Source: an uncultured Lachnospiraceae bacterium (GTDB lineage: Bacteria > Bacillota > Clostridia > Lachnospirales > Lachnospiraceae). Taken from it: a DNA stretch of 57,266 nucleotides. Positions 1 through 8,214 of this stretch are shown here, in pieces. Position 1 is the first letter of the stretch. Each line of letters begins with the position of its first letter. The position numbers and the translations under genes are program-made. The notes beneath the pieces were generated by a model that was not told the DNA's origin, ran no database searches, and worked only from the letters and a program-made list of their open reading frames with translations. The stretch lies in the NCBI GenBank assembly GCA_902767015.1, contig CACXFV010000008.1, positions 1 through 57,266 on the forward strand, given 5' to 3'.

Positions 1-9
1 TAACTTAAT

Positions 10-60
10 CAATTTTTCTGCTGAAATACCGTAAGCGCAAGCATTTCAGCAGAAAAATTG
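10..60. repeat. Perfect 18-bp inverted repeat (hairpin) upstream of murF
   Basis: The arms at 10-27 and 43-60 are exact reverse complements, with a 15-nt loop. A strong RNA hairpin would form on either strand. There is no run of T directly after either arm, so it is not a standard intrinsic terminator; it may end the transcript of the gene left of the window or act as a processing signal. Whether the arm sequence recurs in the genome cannot be judged from this window. Confidence 0.7.
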
Positions 61-195
61 TAAAGTTTAATTATGAACAGTTCCTAATAGAAGCTACACA
101 TTTAATGTTTAGGTGAATATGATAAAAGGTACAAAAAAAGAGTTAAGGAAAGGAATATTTTAGCTTGCAGCAGCTAAGATATGTAATGGTGGTTT

Positions 196-1563
196 ATGAA
201 AAATCTTACTTTGTCTACGATTGCAGAACTCTGTTCAGGAAAATTATTTTGCAACGATGCTTCTCTGGCAGGAACAGAAGTTGCAGGGATTGTCTCAGAC
301 AGCCGTCTTGTACAAAAGGATTATCTGTTTGTGGCAATCAAAGGAAATCAGGTGGACGGTCATGACTATATAGAGGATGCTTTTCAAAAGGGTGCCATGG
401 CTGTTATTTCACAGAAGGAGCTTGAGACGGATCAGCCATATATCGTGGTAGAAAATCCTTATATTGCCGTTAAAAAAATTGCTAAATACTATCGTGAATG
501 CCTTGATATTAAGGTAGTGGCTGTTACCGGAAGTGTGGGAAAAACCAGTACAAAAGAGATTATATCATCTGTTCTCAGCGAGAAATATAACACATTAAAA
601 ACCAATGGTAATTTTAATAATGAGCTTGGTGTTCCGCTCACAATATTCCGAATCAGAGAGGAACATGAGGTGGCAGTTCTGGAACTTGGTATCAGTGATT
701 TTGGAGAGATGACCAGATTGTCAGAAATGGCAAAACCGGATGTTGCTGTGATTACCAATATAGGCTATTGTCATCTTGAAAATCTTGGTTCAAGAGACGG
801 TATTTTAAAAGCAAAGACAGAAGTATTTCAGTATTTAAGTAAAGATGGTAAGATTATCTTGAATGGTGACGATGACAGACTCGCCACAATTAATGAGTTC
901 GAAGGAATTAAACCTGTATTTTATCATTTGGAGAATAAGACATCGGGTATCTATGCAGATCATATCAAGGCGAAGGGATTAAAAGGAATTTGCTGTACAT
1001 TACACTATGAGGATACGGCTATTGATGTGAGAATTAGTATTCCCGGAACACATATGGTCTACAACGCCCTTGCAGCGCTGTGCGTCGGAAAAGCATTTGG
1101 TCTTACTGATGAAGAAATAAAAAGAGGAATCGAAAAGGTAAAGCCGGTTGCAGGACGCAATCATATTGTGGAGAAGGATAATGTTACTGTTATCGATGAT
1201 GCCTATAATGCCAACCCTGTGTCAATGAAGGCAGGAATTGATGTATTGACGACTGTTGAGGGAAGAAAAGTAGCAGTACTTGGTGATATGCTTGAGCTTG
1301 GGAAAAACGAAATTGCACTTCACAGAGAAATCGGAGAATATCTCGCAAAAACGAATATTGATGTTATTGTTTTATGTGGTGAACTCATGAATAATGCTTA
1401 TACGTATCTGTTAAAAGAGTGTCCTGAAAAAAAATTATATTATTTTGACAGATTAAAGGAATTACTTTCTGAAATTGACCGCATAATATTAGAAGACGAT
1501 ACAGTGCTGATTAAGGCTTCTCATGGAATGGATTTTGCGAAAATTATACAGTATATCCGCTGA
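196..1563 (+). CDS. murF: UDP-N-acetylmuramoyl-tripeptide--D-alanyl-D-alanine ligase
   Basis: MurF adds D-Ala-D-Ala to the UDP-MurNAc-tripeptide in the cytoplasm, the last soluble step of peptidoglycan precursor synthesis. The 455-aa length is normal. The N-terminal Mur-ligase domain has the SDSR motif near residue 34; the central ATPase domain has the P-loop TGSVGKTST at 111-119 and the NGNFNNELGVPLT segment typical of MurF near 136; the C-terminal domain has DDAYNANPVSM near 334, a MurF signature. The ATG at 196 has a weak GGTGG three bases upstream; no better in-frame start is seen. It stands alone: the next gene is a spore protein with its own ribosome site 95 bp downstream. Confidence 0.96.
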   Translation: MKNLTLSTIAELCSGKLFCNDASLAGTEVAGIVSDSRLVQKDYLFVAIKGNQVDGHDYIEDAFQKGAMAVISQKELETDQPYIVVENPYIAVKKIAKYYRECLDIKVVAVTGSVGKTSTKEIISSVLSEKYNTLKTNGNFNNELGVPLTIFRIREEHEVAVLELGISDFGEMTRLSEMAKPDVAVITNIGYCHLENLGSRDGILKAKTEVFQYLSKDGKIILNGDDDRLATINEFEGIKPVFYHLENKTSGIYADHIKAKGLKGICCTLHYEDTAIDVRISIPGTHMVYNALAALCVGKAFGLTDEEIKRGIEKVKPVAGRNHIVEKDNVTVIDDAYNANPVSMKAGIDVLTTVEGRKVAVLGDMLELGKNEIALHREIGEYLAKTNIDVIVLCGELMNNAYTYLLKECPEKKLYYFDRLKELLSEIDRIILEDDTVLIKASHGMDFAKIIQYIR

Positions 1564-1658
1564 CTGTATTGATGGGATTAATTACCAGTGTATTTGTTTT
1601 GAATCTCCATATAATATGACTGTAACATCTAAAAAGAACAAATTTATGGAGGTTAATT

Positions 1659-1886
1659 ATGAATAACACAAGTTCAAACACAGGTTCTTCAAACAGAACA
1701 GCAGTACCAGAGGCTAAGAGTGCTATGAACAGATTTAAAATGGAAGTAGCAAACGAAATTGGTGTACCTTTGTCAGACGGTTATAACGGTAATCTTACTT
1801 CCGCTCAGAATGGTTCGGTAGGTGGTTACATGGTTAAGAAGATGATTGAGGCACAGGAAAGACAGATGGCTTCATCAGGTAACTAA
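1659..1886 (+). CDS. Small acid-soluble spore protein, alpha/beta type
   Basis: This 75-aa protein belongs to the alpha/beta SASP family, which coats DNA in the dormant forespore, protects it from UV and heat, and is degraded on germination. The family core is clear: the VANEIGV segment at about residues 30-36, which carries the site cut by the GPR protease, and the NGNLTSAQNGSVGG segment followed by MVKKMIE. The N-terminus is rich in Asn, Ser and Thr. A strong GGAGG lies 6 bp before the ATG. Expression from a sigma-G promoter in the forespore is expected from the family, but I could not find a convincing sigma-G motif upstream. An intrinsic terminator follows. Confidence 0.96.
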   Translation: MNNTSSNTGSSNRTAVPEAKSAMNRFKMEVANEIGVPLSDGYNGNLTSAQNGSVGGYMVKKMIEAQERQMASSGN

Positions 1887-1934
1887 TCCTGTAGACCTCT
1901 AAGTTTTATAACCATAAAATCGCAGCATTGCGAG

Positions 1935-1974
1935 AAAGGGACTATCCTGTTTTTGTCAGGATAGTCCTTTTTAC
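1935..1974. terminator. Bidirectional intrinsic terminator between SASP and ABC permease genes
   Basis: The arm AAAGGGACTATCCTG (1935-1949) pairs with CAGGATAGTCCTTT (1957-1970) with a single bulged G, and T residues follow. The A run on the left arm gives a U tract on the opposite strand as well, so it can serve both the SASP gene and the convergent ABC permease gene whose stop codon lies a few bases away. Confidence 0.88.
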
Positions 1975-1976
1975 AA

Positions 1977-3143
1977 TTAATGATATCTTTGATAATACAG
2001 ATATGGCTGTATGGAGCAGGCAAATGTAACACCGGTACAGATAAACAGCTGCCATTTATGCCGGAATATCTTTTTGATTTCTCCACAGAACAAAATCTCA
2101 AACATGCTGTGTATGATAAAAATGCTGAGCAGGGTTGACAGAAGATAGAAGGGAACATTCAGCGAATAAGAGATAGGGTACGTCACTTCTGCCTGATATC
2201 CTGACAGGCTGCCAATAGCAATACCTGATATCACGGTGAAAAATATCTGTAAAGGTCGCTGTAATTGAGAAAAGGACAACACTCTTCCACAATTTTCCGT
2301 TCTTATCATTTTGTAAAGCAGAAAAATAACAGTAAATAATAATAGGGTGTATACCACAATTAATGGTATGAATTCAGTTAATTTGTGAAAATGATTCCTG
2401 AAATCATAGTAGCCATAACTGTCATAATCGGAATCAAAGGCAACCTTGAAATGGTAAACAAGATAAGCGGGCGAGAAGTTATCAATATCTTTCAATAGCC
2501 TGTATGCAATTGGATTGCCGTCCCCACTTTCTGCTATCAATTTCCATTCTTTGTATTTTGAGATCAGGGTAAGCTGTATAACCTGTACCAATATCAATGG
2601 AATGACATTAAATAGCACAAGAGAACACCAGTAGACCAGAGAGTGCCCTGTCATGATCATAAACAATACACAAAACGTATAACAAAAGATAAATACGAGA
2701 AATTCCACAAGAGTTACTAAAAAAATGTGAAACATCACATAACCGGAAGCACCATAAACACCGGCGATGATAAATCCGATGACCATATTGAGAATAAACG
2801 GTATGATAATACATAAAATACCGGAAATATATCTTGATAAAAAAATCCAATTTCTGCTTACCGGAAGAGAATAGACGAAGTCGATTTCTTTTCGTTCATG
2901 AAGATAATGGAATTGTCTGTAGGCTTCAATAAAGGACAGCATTACAATGATTAAAAATAAGGAATTACTAAAATCAAAAATTAACGAACCATTGATATAA
3001 TGTGAAATATCACGACCATTATGTAAGTACGTTGATATACTTTTCATCAGTGATACATTACTTAAAAGAAAATACAGGATAAAATAAACACCTATTGTAC
3101 CGATATGTCTGTGAATGTGTTTAAAATATAATTTCTTTAACAT
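1977..3143 (-). CDS. ABC-2 type transporter permease
   Basis: A 388-aa polytopic membrane protein with about eight to ten hydrophobic segments (for example near 15-35, 60-80, 105-135, 140-190 and 260-290). The loop with YSLPVSRNWIFLSRY near 90 is typical of ABC-2 permeases with an ABC ATPase partner. It overlaps the upstream ATPase gene by 23 bp, showing translational coupling. I place the start at the ATG at 3143, nine bases after GGGAGG; an in-frame TTG at 3152 lies only one base from that site. In YtrA-type operons such pairs are induced by cell-wall-active or membrane-damaging compounds. The substrate is unknown. Confidence 0.85.
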   Translation of the reverse strand: MLKKLYFKHIHRHIGTIGVYFILYFLLSNVSLMKSISTYLHNGRDISHYINGSLIFDFSNSLFLIIVMLSFIEAYRQFHYLHERKEIDFVYSLPVSRNWIFLSRYISGILCIIIPFILNMVIGFIIAGVYGASGYVMFHIFLVTLVEFLVFIFCYTFCVLFMIMTGHSLVYWCSLVLFNVIPLILVQVIQLTLISKYKEWKLIAESGDGNPIAYRLLKDIDNFSPAYLVYHFKVAFDSDYDSYGYYDFRNHFHKLTEFIPLIVVYTLLLFTVIFLLYKMIRTENCGRVLSFSQLQRPLQIFFTVISGIAIGSLSGYQAEVTYPISYSLNVPFYLLSTLLSIFIIHSMFEILFCGEIKKIFRHKWQLFICTGVTFACSIQPYLYYQRYH

Positions 3144-4035
3144 TGTAACCAACCTCCCTTGTCTTACTGATAAATATTTCTTCTAATGTTAAAGGTATCA
3201 TCTCGTAAAATACAATATCCATTGATTGAAACCATGAATGAATAGTGGCTTCATTTCCCTCCAGTGTCATGGTGATAAGTCTTCCGTGATGCTCCTTATA
3301 AACGACAGATACACCGTCAGGGATTCCTGACGCGGATTCTTCAGCCGTCAGATTATCTTTTAAGATAAACTGAACCTTGTGAAGATTCAATTTCAGACTA
3401 TTAAGTTCATCAGATAAAAGAACACCGCCTTTGTGCAATAATCCGATACAGTCACAGATATCCTCCAATTCCCGCAGATTGTGAGAAGATATAACAGAAG
3501 TGAGACCACGCTCCATCATATCGTTCGCAATGAGACTCTTCACCGTCTGTCTGATGACCGGATCAAGACCGTCAAAGGTTTCATCACATAGAAGATACTT
3601 TGTCCCTGCACAGATTCCTAAAATCATAAATAATTGTTTTTTCATTCCTTTTGAAAATCCATCGATTTTTTTGGAGGGATTAAGATCAAAATTTTCTAAC
3701 AGAGATAAACATCGTTTCTTGTTAAAGCCGGGATAATAGGAACAGTAAAATTGAATTAAATACTTTGCATTAGCATTTTTGGGATAATATTGTTCATCAG
3801 AGATAAAGAAAAAATTGCTCTTCATCGTCGGATTATCATAAATATTTTCACCGTCTATAATAATCTCGCCCTGCTCAGGTTTGTAGATGTCTGCTATCAT
3901 GCGAAGGAGTGTTGACTTTCCGGCACCGTTGGTACCCACCAGACCAAAGGTTTCCTTTTCTCTGATATGGAGGGTAATGTTATTCACTGCCTTAAAATCA
4001 TCAAAATTCTTTGTAACATTTTTTATTTCTATCAT
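3121..4035 (-). CDS. ABC transporter ATP-binding protein
   Basis: This 304-aa ATPase powers the permease encoded directly downstream. Walker A GTNGAGKST is at 34-42, the ABC signature is the variant FSKGMKKQ at 127-134 (LSGGQ in most proteins), Walker B ends in LLCDE at 148-152, a D-loop GLD follows and the switch histidine is in ISSHNLRE near 188. About 90 residues after the nucleotide-binding domain form a C-terminal domain common in ABC-2 exporter ATPases. The start has AAAGGA upstream. It follows the GntR gene by 89 bp on the same strand and is probably co-transcribed and repressed by that regulator. Confidence 0.93.
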   Translation of the reverse strand: MIEIKNVTKNFDDFKAVNNITLHIREKETFGLVGTNGAGKSTLLRMIADIYKPEQGEIIIDGENIYDNPTMKSNFFFISDEQYYPKNANAKYLIQFYCSYYPGFNKKRCLSLLENFDLNPSKKIDGFSKGMKKQLFMILGICAGTKYLLCDETFDGLDPVIRQTVKSLIANDMMERGLTSVISSHNLRELEDICDCIGLLHKGGVLLSDELNSLKLNLHKVQFILKDNLTAEESASGIPDGVSVVYKEHHGRLITMTLEGNEATIHSWFQSMDIVFYEMIPLTLEEIFISKTREVGYNVKEIIF

Positions 4036-4124
4036 CGGTTATCTATCCTTTCTTCTATTTTCCTGATACATTTGTTATAGAGACTGTTAATTTACTGTTG
4101 CTCAATTTTGAAAATTCATTTCAT

Positions 4125-4490
4125 TTAAGAAGAGTGGTCTGCCTGCTTGATATGTTCATATATTTCCTCCGGACTGATATGGAGAATGCTTCCTTCTTTG
4201 ACCAGTTCATCCAGCCTGTGAAACCAGTCCCGTTTCTGTTCTGTCATCAGTGTATCAATACATGAGACAAAACTTCCTTTACCGGAAACAGTATAAATGA
4301 AATCATCCTGTTCTAATTTGGCATAAGCACGTTGTATCGTGTTAGGGTTAACGGAAAGGCTGGTGGCAAGACTTCTCACAGAAGGCATGCTGTCGCCTTC
4401 CTTCAGAACACCGGATAATATCAGAGTTTTAAATTTTTCCGTCACCTGTTCGTAGATAGGACGGCGGTCTTTGTAATCCAATAGAATCAT
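4125..4490 (-). CDS. GntR-family transcriptional regulator, YtrA subfamily
   Basis: A 121-aa regulator with the short form typical of the YtrA subfamily: a winged-helix GntR domain (residues about 8-76, with PIYEQVTEKFK, then GDSMPSVRSLATSLSVNPNTIQRAY as the helix-turn-helix) and only about 40 residues after it for dimerisation. Regulators of this class commonly repress the operon they sit in, together with an ABC transporter. That order is present here: small peptide, GntR, ATPase, permease. The perfect palindrome at 4786-4812, over the -10 of the operon promoter, is the natural candidate operator. The start has AAGGAAG upstream. Confidence 0.93.
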   Translation of the reverse strand: MILLDYKDRRPIYEQVTEKFKTLILSGVLKEGDSMPSVRSLATSLSVNPNTIQRAYAKLEQDDFIYTVSGKGSFVSCIDTLMTEQKRDWFHRLDELVKEGSILHISPEEIYEHIKQADHSS

Positions 4491-4572
4491 GGAATACTTC
4501 CTTTCTTATACTGGTAGATTTAATCTTTATTGTCTGACAGATGCTTCACAAACAGGCTGGTTGTATTTGCAG

Positions 4573-4689
4573 TCAGGATTTTGGCGGTGCATTAAATAAG
4601 GTATCTACTGAGGCATTTGCTGCATAAAATATGACTTCTGCCATGAGAATGAATAGTAAAATCATTAATAAGACCAGCTTTTTTTTCAT
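4573..4689 (-). CDS. Small secreted or membrane peptide, first gene of the GntR-ABC operon
   Basis: A 38-codon ORF on the minus strand, ATG at 4689 and TGA at 4573-4575. A strong ribosome site (AAGGAGTG) lies 8-9 bases before the ATG. The peptide starts MKKKLVLLMILLFILMAEV, a basic n-region and a hydrophobic core, followed by FYAANA and a short polar tail SVDTLFNAPPKS. This is a signal-peptide layout with a possible signal peptidase I site after AANA, leaving a 12-residue peptide; it could also stay as a single-pass membrane peptide. It is the first ORF after the operon promoter, 82 bp before gntR. I do not recognise a family. The transporter may export it or respond to it, which is inference. 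Confidence 0.62.
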   Translation of the reverse strand: MKKKLVLLMILLFILMAEVIFYAANASVDTLFNAPPKS

Positions 4690-4785
4690 AGATGCTCACT
4701 CCTTATCTTTCATCTGCGCCATTCGCAAAATGCACTATGCTACCCATAGTACCGTTGTTGCGCAACGAATTATATTTATAATAGT

Positions 4786-4838
4786 AACTGTATTAATAAT
4801 ATTAATACAGTTATAACACACGGTGATTGTTATGTCAA
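4786..4838 (-). promoter_or_regulatory. Promoter and palindromic operator of the small-peptide/GntR/ABC operon
   Basis: On the minus strand a consensus -35 TTGACA (4833-4838) and -10 TATAAC (4810-4815) are separated by exactly 17 bp. Immediately overlapping the -10 is a perfect palindrome with 12-bp arms AACTGTATTAAT (4786-4797) and ATTAATACAGTT (4801-4812) and a 3-bp centre. A protein bound there would block transcription initiation, fitting autorepression by the GntR regulator encoded in the operon. The protein-operator pairing is inferred from position only. Confidence 0.8.
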
Positions 4839-5012
4839 GAATAGATTTGTAAAAAAAGGACAATACTAATAGCAATGCGTAACCGTTCAGTCATGAGTAG
4901 AAACCATTGTAAAACAGTGATTTCCACCAAGGGCATTCAACTTCGGGAAAGGGAGTTTGCAAATGGCGCGTCTGAACTGTTACATTCACGCAATAGGCAG
5001 GGAGGTATGATC

Positions 5013-5975
5013 ATGGAAATTCTGGTACCGTTAAATAATCCGGAGTGTCTTGAGGATTATATTCAGGCGGGAGCAAGGGAATTTTATTTTGGCTTTTATG
5101 ATGAAGAATGGAACAGCAGATTTGGGGAGTATTCGGATATTAATAGAATGTCAGGCTATAAAAAGCTGGCGAATGCAAATACATTTGAAGATATCAATAA
5201 CCTGATTGAAAACATCAGAAAGAAAAATGCTGATTCTTATATCACTTTTAACTCAGCATCTTATTCCAATGATGAATTAAAAAAACTGGAAGAATATATC
5301 GAAGCAGTCAGTACAAATAAACCGGATGGTATCATTGTATCCTCACCCGAACTGGCATTGCTGGTCAAAAAATATGATATTCCGGTAGTAATCAGTACAA
5401 TAGCCGGTGTATACAATTCTGATATTGCTTCTTTTTATAACGGGCTGAGGGTGAAAAGAATTATTCTTCCAAGAGATTTAAGACTTGAGGAAATAGAAGA
5501 CATTATTGCGCATAACAGACAGCTTGAATATGAAATATTCATTATGAGAAACGGGTGCAAATTTTCTGATTCTAATTGCCTGGGATTTCACAGAAAAGAA
5601 ATGTGTTCCATCTGTGCCAATCTTGACAGGGCGACTGATGAAATTATTCTGGCAAAAGAGTGTGAAAACTTTGAAAACAGGAGTAATATAGAGTATACGG
5701 ATATGCTGCTGAAAAATGATTTTCATAATTACGCCTGCGGTATGTGTGCTATCTATGATTTTGTAAAAATGAATGTGAATGCGGGAAAAGTAGTGGGTCG
5801 TTCAGATGACTGCCAATCTGTATGTGAGGATATAAGATTAATCAGTGCCAATATTGAACTGGCAAAAAAGTGTTCATCGAAAGAGGAATATCTGTGTCAA
5901 ATGAATTTTCCGGAGGATAGAAGTGTGATGTGCACCAATGGAATGTCATGCTATTATCCGGAAGTACGCTTCTGA
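5013..5975 (+). CDS. U32 family peptidase-like protein
   Basis: A 320-aa protein with the TIM-barrel start of the U32 collagenase-like family: MEILVPLNNP, then GAREFYFGFYDEEW (U32 proteins show GAD-x-hydrophobic-YxG here), TFNSASY near 80 and VVSxPE-like VSSPELA. Cysteines in CKFSDSNC have the x6 spacing of the U32 iron-sulfur ligands, with further cysteines in CSIC and YACGMC. Family members act in collagen-like peptide breakdown, tRNA hydroxylation or oxygen-independent hydroxylation, so the reaction cannot be fixed. The ATG at 5013 follows GGAGG by 7 bp; the open frame continues upstream without a ribosome site. Neighbours give no clue; it is divergent from the GntR-ABC operon. Confidence 0.7.
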   Translation: MEILVPLNNPECLEDYIQAGAREFYFGFYDEEWNSRFGEYSDINRMSGYKKLANANTFEDINNLIENIRKKNADSYITFNSASYSNDELKKLEEYIEAVSTNKPDGIIVSSPELALLVKKYDIPVVISTIAGVYNSDIASFYNGLRVKRIILPRDLRLEEIEDIIAHNRQLEYEIFIMRNGCKFSDSNCLGFHRKEMCSICANLDRATDEIILAKECENFENRSNIEYTDMLLKNDFHNYACGMCAIYDFVKMNVNAGKVVGRSDDCQSVCEDIRLISANIELAKKCSSKEEYLCQMNFPEDRSVMCTNGMSCYYPEVRF

Positions 5976-6165
5976 GGAATGCAGTATTTTAGATAATAAT
6001 AAAAAATAGTGTTTTTGCAGGTAAGCTTTACAAGCCTGTTTTATATATTTCTGCATGGTGCGCTGTAGATGCAGATAAAGTCAGATAACGAATTGTGAAA
6101 AATACACAAATTTTTATAAAATTATTAATATTAATCGTTAAATACACAAAAAATATTTTTACCTC

Positions 6166-6279
6166 TATAAAGTAGTGTGTTGGAGGCAACATTGGAGACG
6201 AGGCTTGATGTTGATGAAAGTTATTAAAAAGAAGTAGTTCAGCTTTCCTATATTCAGATATAGGAAGGCTGATTTTTTT
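6166..6279 (+). ncRNA. Possible leader or small RNA ending in an orphan terminator
   Basis: The 548 bp between 5,975 and 6,524 contain no long gene. A perfect 14-bp stem (6240-6253 with 6258-6271, one G-U pair) with a 4-nt loop and a run of seven T forms a strong intrinsic terminator at 6240-6279. Just before it is a nine-codon ORF (6208-6237, ATG TTG ATG ... AAG AAG TAG) reading MLMKVIKKK, preceded by GGAG and GAGG; its stop codon almost touches the stem. A possible -10 TATAAA is at 6166-6171 with a poor -35. It may be a short RNA, an attenuator leader, or only the distant terminator of the U32 gene. Confidence 0.4.
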
Positions 6280-6439
6280 GAGGGTGGGAAGGATATTCTG
6301 CAAGTAATTTTGTGAAATTATTCTTTGCATCTATGGTGTTGTAAATGTCAGAGGGTTAAAATTATTAATGAACAGTTCCTTACTGCAACAGAAGTATATA
6401 TGAGAAAACATGTGTTGGAATTTTACATTTAGGATTTTC

Positions 6440-6468
6440 TTGTAAGATTCTACTTCATATGATACAAT
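6440..6468 (+). promoter_or_regulatory. Promoter of the GH13 gene
   Basis: A -35 TTGTAA (6440-6445) and -10 TACAAT (6463-6468) are spaced by 17 bp. They lie 56 bp before the GH13 start codon. Confidence 0.65.
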
Positions 6469-6523
6469 CTTAAAGGTTATTTTGATGACTGCTTAAGAAT
6501 ATATAGGATACGGAGGGACAAAG

Positions 6524-8140
6524 ATGGCTTGGTATGACGAGGCAATATTTTATCACATTTATCCATTAGGACTGACAGGTGCACCGACACAGAATGATTA
6601 TGGTGAGCCTGTTCACAGACTCAATACATTGACTCCATGGATTGATCATATTAAGGAGATTGGCTGCAATGCATTGTACATCGGTCCGCTTTTTGAATCA
6701 GTGGGGCATGGCTATGAGACAACAGATTATAAAAAACTGGATTCAAGACTGGGAACCAATGAGGATTTGATTAATTTTGTAAAGATATGTCATGAAAAAG
6801 GCATGAAAGTTGTATTAGATGGCGTGTTCAATCATACAGGACGTGACTTTTTTGCATTTCAGGACATTAAGAAAAACAGAGAAAATTCAAGATATACCGG
6901 ATGGTATCTGAATATCAATTTCTATGGAAATAATGAATATAATGATGGTTTTTCTTACGAAAACTGGGGTGGATACAATCTGTTAGTAAAATTGAACCAG
7001 AGAAACCCGGAGGTAAAAGATTATATTTGTGATATTATCCGGTTCTGGGTAAGTGAGTTTGACATTGACGGAATCAGACTGGATGCAGCAGATGTGCTTG
7101 ATTTTGACTATATGAAAGCAATGAGAAATGTTGCAAATGAAGTAAAACCGGACTTCTGGCTGATGGGCGAGGTGATTCACGGAGATTATACAAGATGGGT
7201 TAATAGCGGTACACTTCACGCGGTGACAAATTATACACTTCATAAGGCATTTTATTCGGGCCATAATGACCATAATTATTTTGAAATTGCCCACACGGTA
7301 AAGAGGCTTTATGATATGGCCGGCGGAAATGTGTTGGGACTAAGGCTGTATAACTTTGTGGATAATCATGACGTGGAGAGGATTTATACAAAGCTCTCTA
7401 ATAAGGCGCACATGATACCGGTTCATATCCTGCTCTACACACTTCCGGGTGTGCCATCCCTCTACTATGGTTCTGAATTTGGTATTGATGGAAGAAAAGA
7501 GAGAGGCTCTGATGCGTCACTGCGACCGGCACTTAATCTGGATGATTTTGGAAATGCAGTTCAGGATAATATTATCACAAAAGTGATTGCGGTACTTGGC
7601 AAAGTAAGACAGGATGTCAAGGCTTTATCATACGGAGGATACAGAGAATTATTATTGACCACAAGACAGTATGCCTTTTCAAGAAGACTTGACCGGGAGA
7701 ATGTCATCATTGCTGTCAATAATGATGACAATGAGGCATGGTTCCATCTGCCGGCAGAGGGGGTAAGCGAATATATCGGTGTACTCTCCGGTGAGAGAAT
7801 TAATGCGGAAAATGGAACCGTGAATGTGTGCATCAAAGCAAATTACGGAGACATTTTCCTCCCGCTAAACAGTGAGACAAAAGAGTATGAGCCTATTGCT
7901 TATAAAGAAATAGAAAAGGAAATCAAAAAAGAAGAGGAAAAGGCGAAAAAAGAGGAGCCGAAGCTGCCGGATCATGTAAGACCGGGTGTGTCTTATGAGG
8001 AGATGACAGTGGAAGAATTACAGCTCTCTATATTGGATAAGATGAGTAAGAATGGTCCGGTGACAGATCAGATGAGGAGAACTGTTTTGGAAAATGTTTA
8101 TCATGATTCGCTTGTTAACTGGGTGAAGAGCTTTAGGTAA
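6524..8140 (+). CDS. Alpha-amylase family (GH13) glycosidase, cytoplasmic
   Basis: A 538-aa glycoside hydrolase family 13 enzyme acting on alpha-glucans or maltodextrins. The four GH13 motifs are present: DGVFNH at 99-104, GIRLDAADV at 183-191 with nucleophile Asp187, MGEV with acid/base Glu216, and FVDNHD at 278-283 with Asp283. No signal peptide: the protein begins MAWYDEAIFYHIYPLG, so it works inside the cell on imported oligosaccharides, in the style of neopullulanase or cyclomaltodextrinase. After the barrel and beta domain (to about 450) comes an unusual tail: a Lys/Glu-rich run near 465-485 and a predicted helical ending of about 50 residues that GH13 enzymes normally lack. GGAGG lies 6 bp before the start. 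Confidence 0.92.
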   Translation: MAWYDEAIFYHIYPLGLTGAPTQNDYGEPVHRLNTLTPWIDHIKEIGCNALYIGPLFESVGHGYETTDYKKLDSRLGTNEDLINFVKICHEKGMKVVLDGVFNHTGRDFFAFQDIKKNRENSRYTGWYLNINFYGNNEYNDGFSYENWGGYNLLVKLNQRNPEVKDYICDIIRFWVSEFDIDGIRLDAADVLDFDYMKAMRNVANEVKPDFWLMGEVIHGDYTRWVNSGTLHAVTNYTLHKAFYSGHNDHNYFEIAHTVKRLYDMAGGNVLGLRLYNFVDNHDVERIYTKLSNKAHMIPVHILLYTLPGVPSLYYGSEFGIDGRKERGSDASLRPALNLDDFGNAVQDNIITKVIAVLGKVRQDVKALSYGGYRELLLTTRQYAFSRRLDRENVIIAVNNDDNEAWFHLPAEGVSEYIGVLSGERINAENGTVNVCIKANYGDIFLPLNSETKEYEPIAYKEIEKEIKKEEEKAKKEEPKLPDHVRPGVSYEEMTVEELQLSILDKMSKNGPVTDQMRRTVLENVYHDSLVNWVKSFR

Positions 8141-8157
8141 ACTGTTACCTGTATTGT

Positions 8158-8198
8158 GAACCGGACATTGTATATGATTAGTGTCCGGTTCCTATTTT
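8158..8198 (+). terminator. Intrinsic terminator after the GH13 gene
   Basis: GAACCGGACA (8158-8167) pairs with TGTCCGGTTC (8182-8191), and CTATTTTTA follows. It separates the GH13 gene from the polymerase gene; the ribosome site of the latter begins right after the T tract. Confidence 0.85.
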
Positions 8199-8214
8199 TA
8201 GGAGGAGTTAAAAT

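Noticed and set aside
1580-1650. Sigma-G promoter for the SASP gene.
   Set aside because: GTATT and GAATC boxes occur but no CATNNTA lies at the right distance.
4875-5012. Longer N-terminus for the U32-like protein.
   Set aside because: No ribosome site at 4875, while GGGAGG sits just before the ATG at 5013 where the family sequence begins.
4839-5012. Gap between the GntR-ABC promoter and the U32-like gene.
   Set aside because: No convincing promoter, RNA structure or small gene could be seen.
6028-6330. Open frame of 100 codons on the minus strand.
   Set aside because: It runs through the terminator hairpin, has odd composition and no ribosome site.
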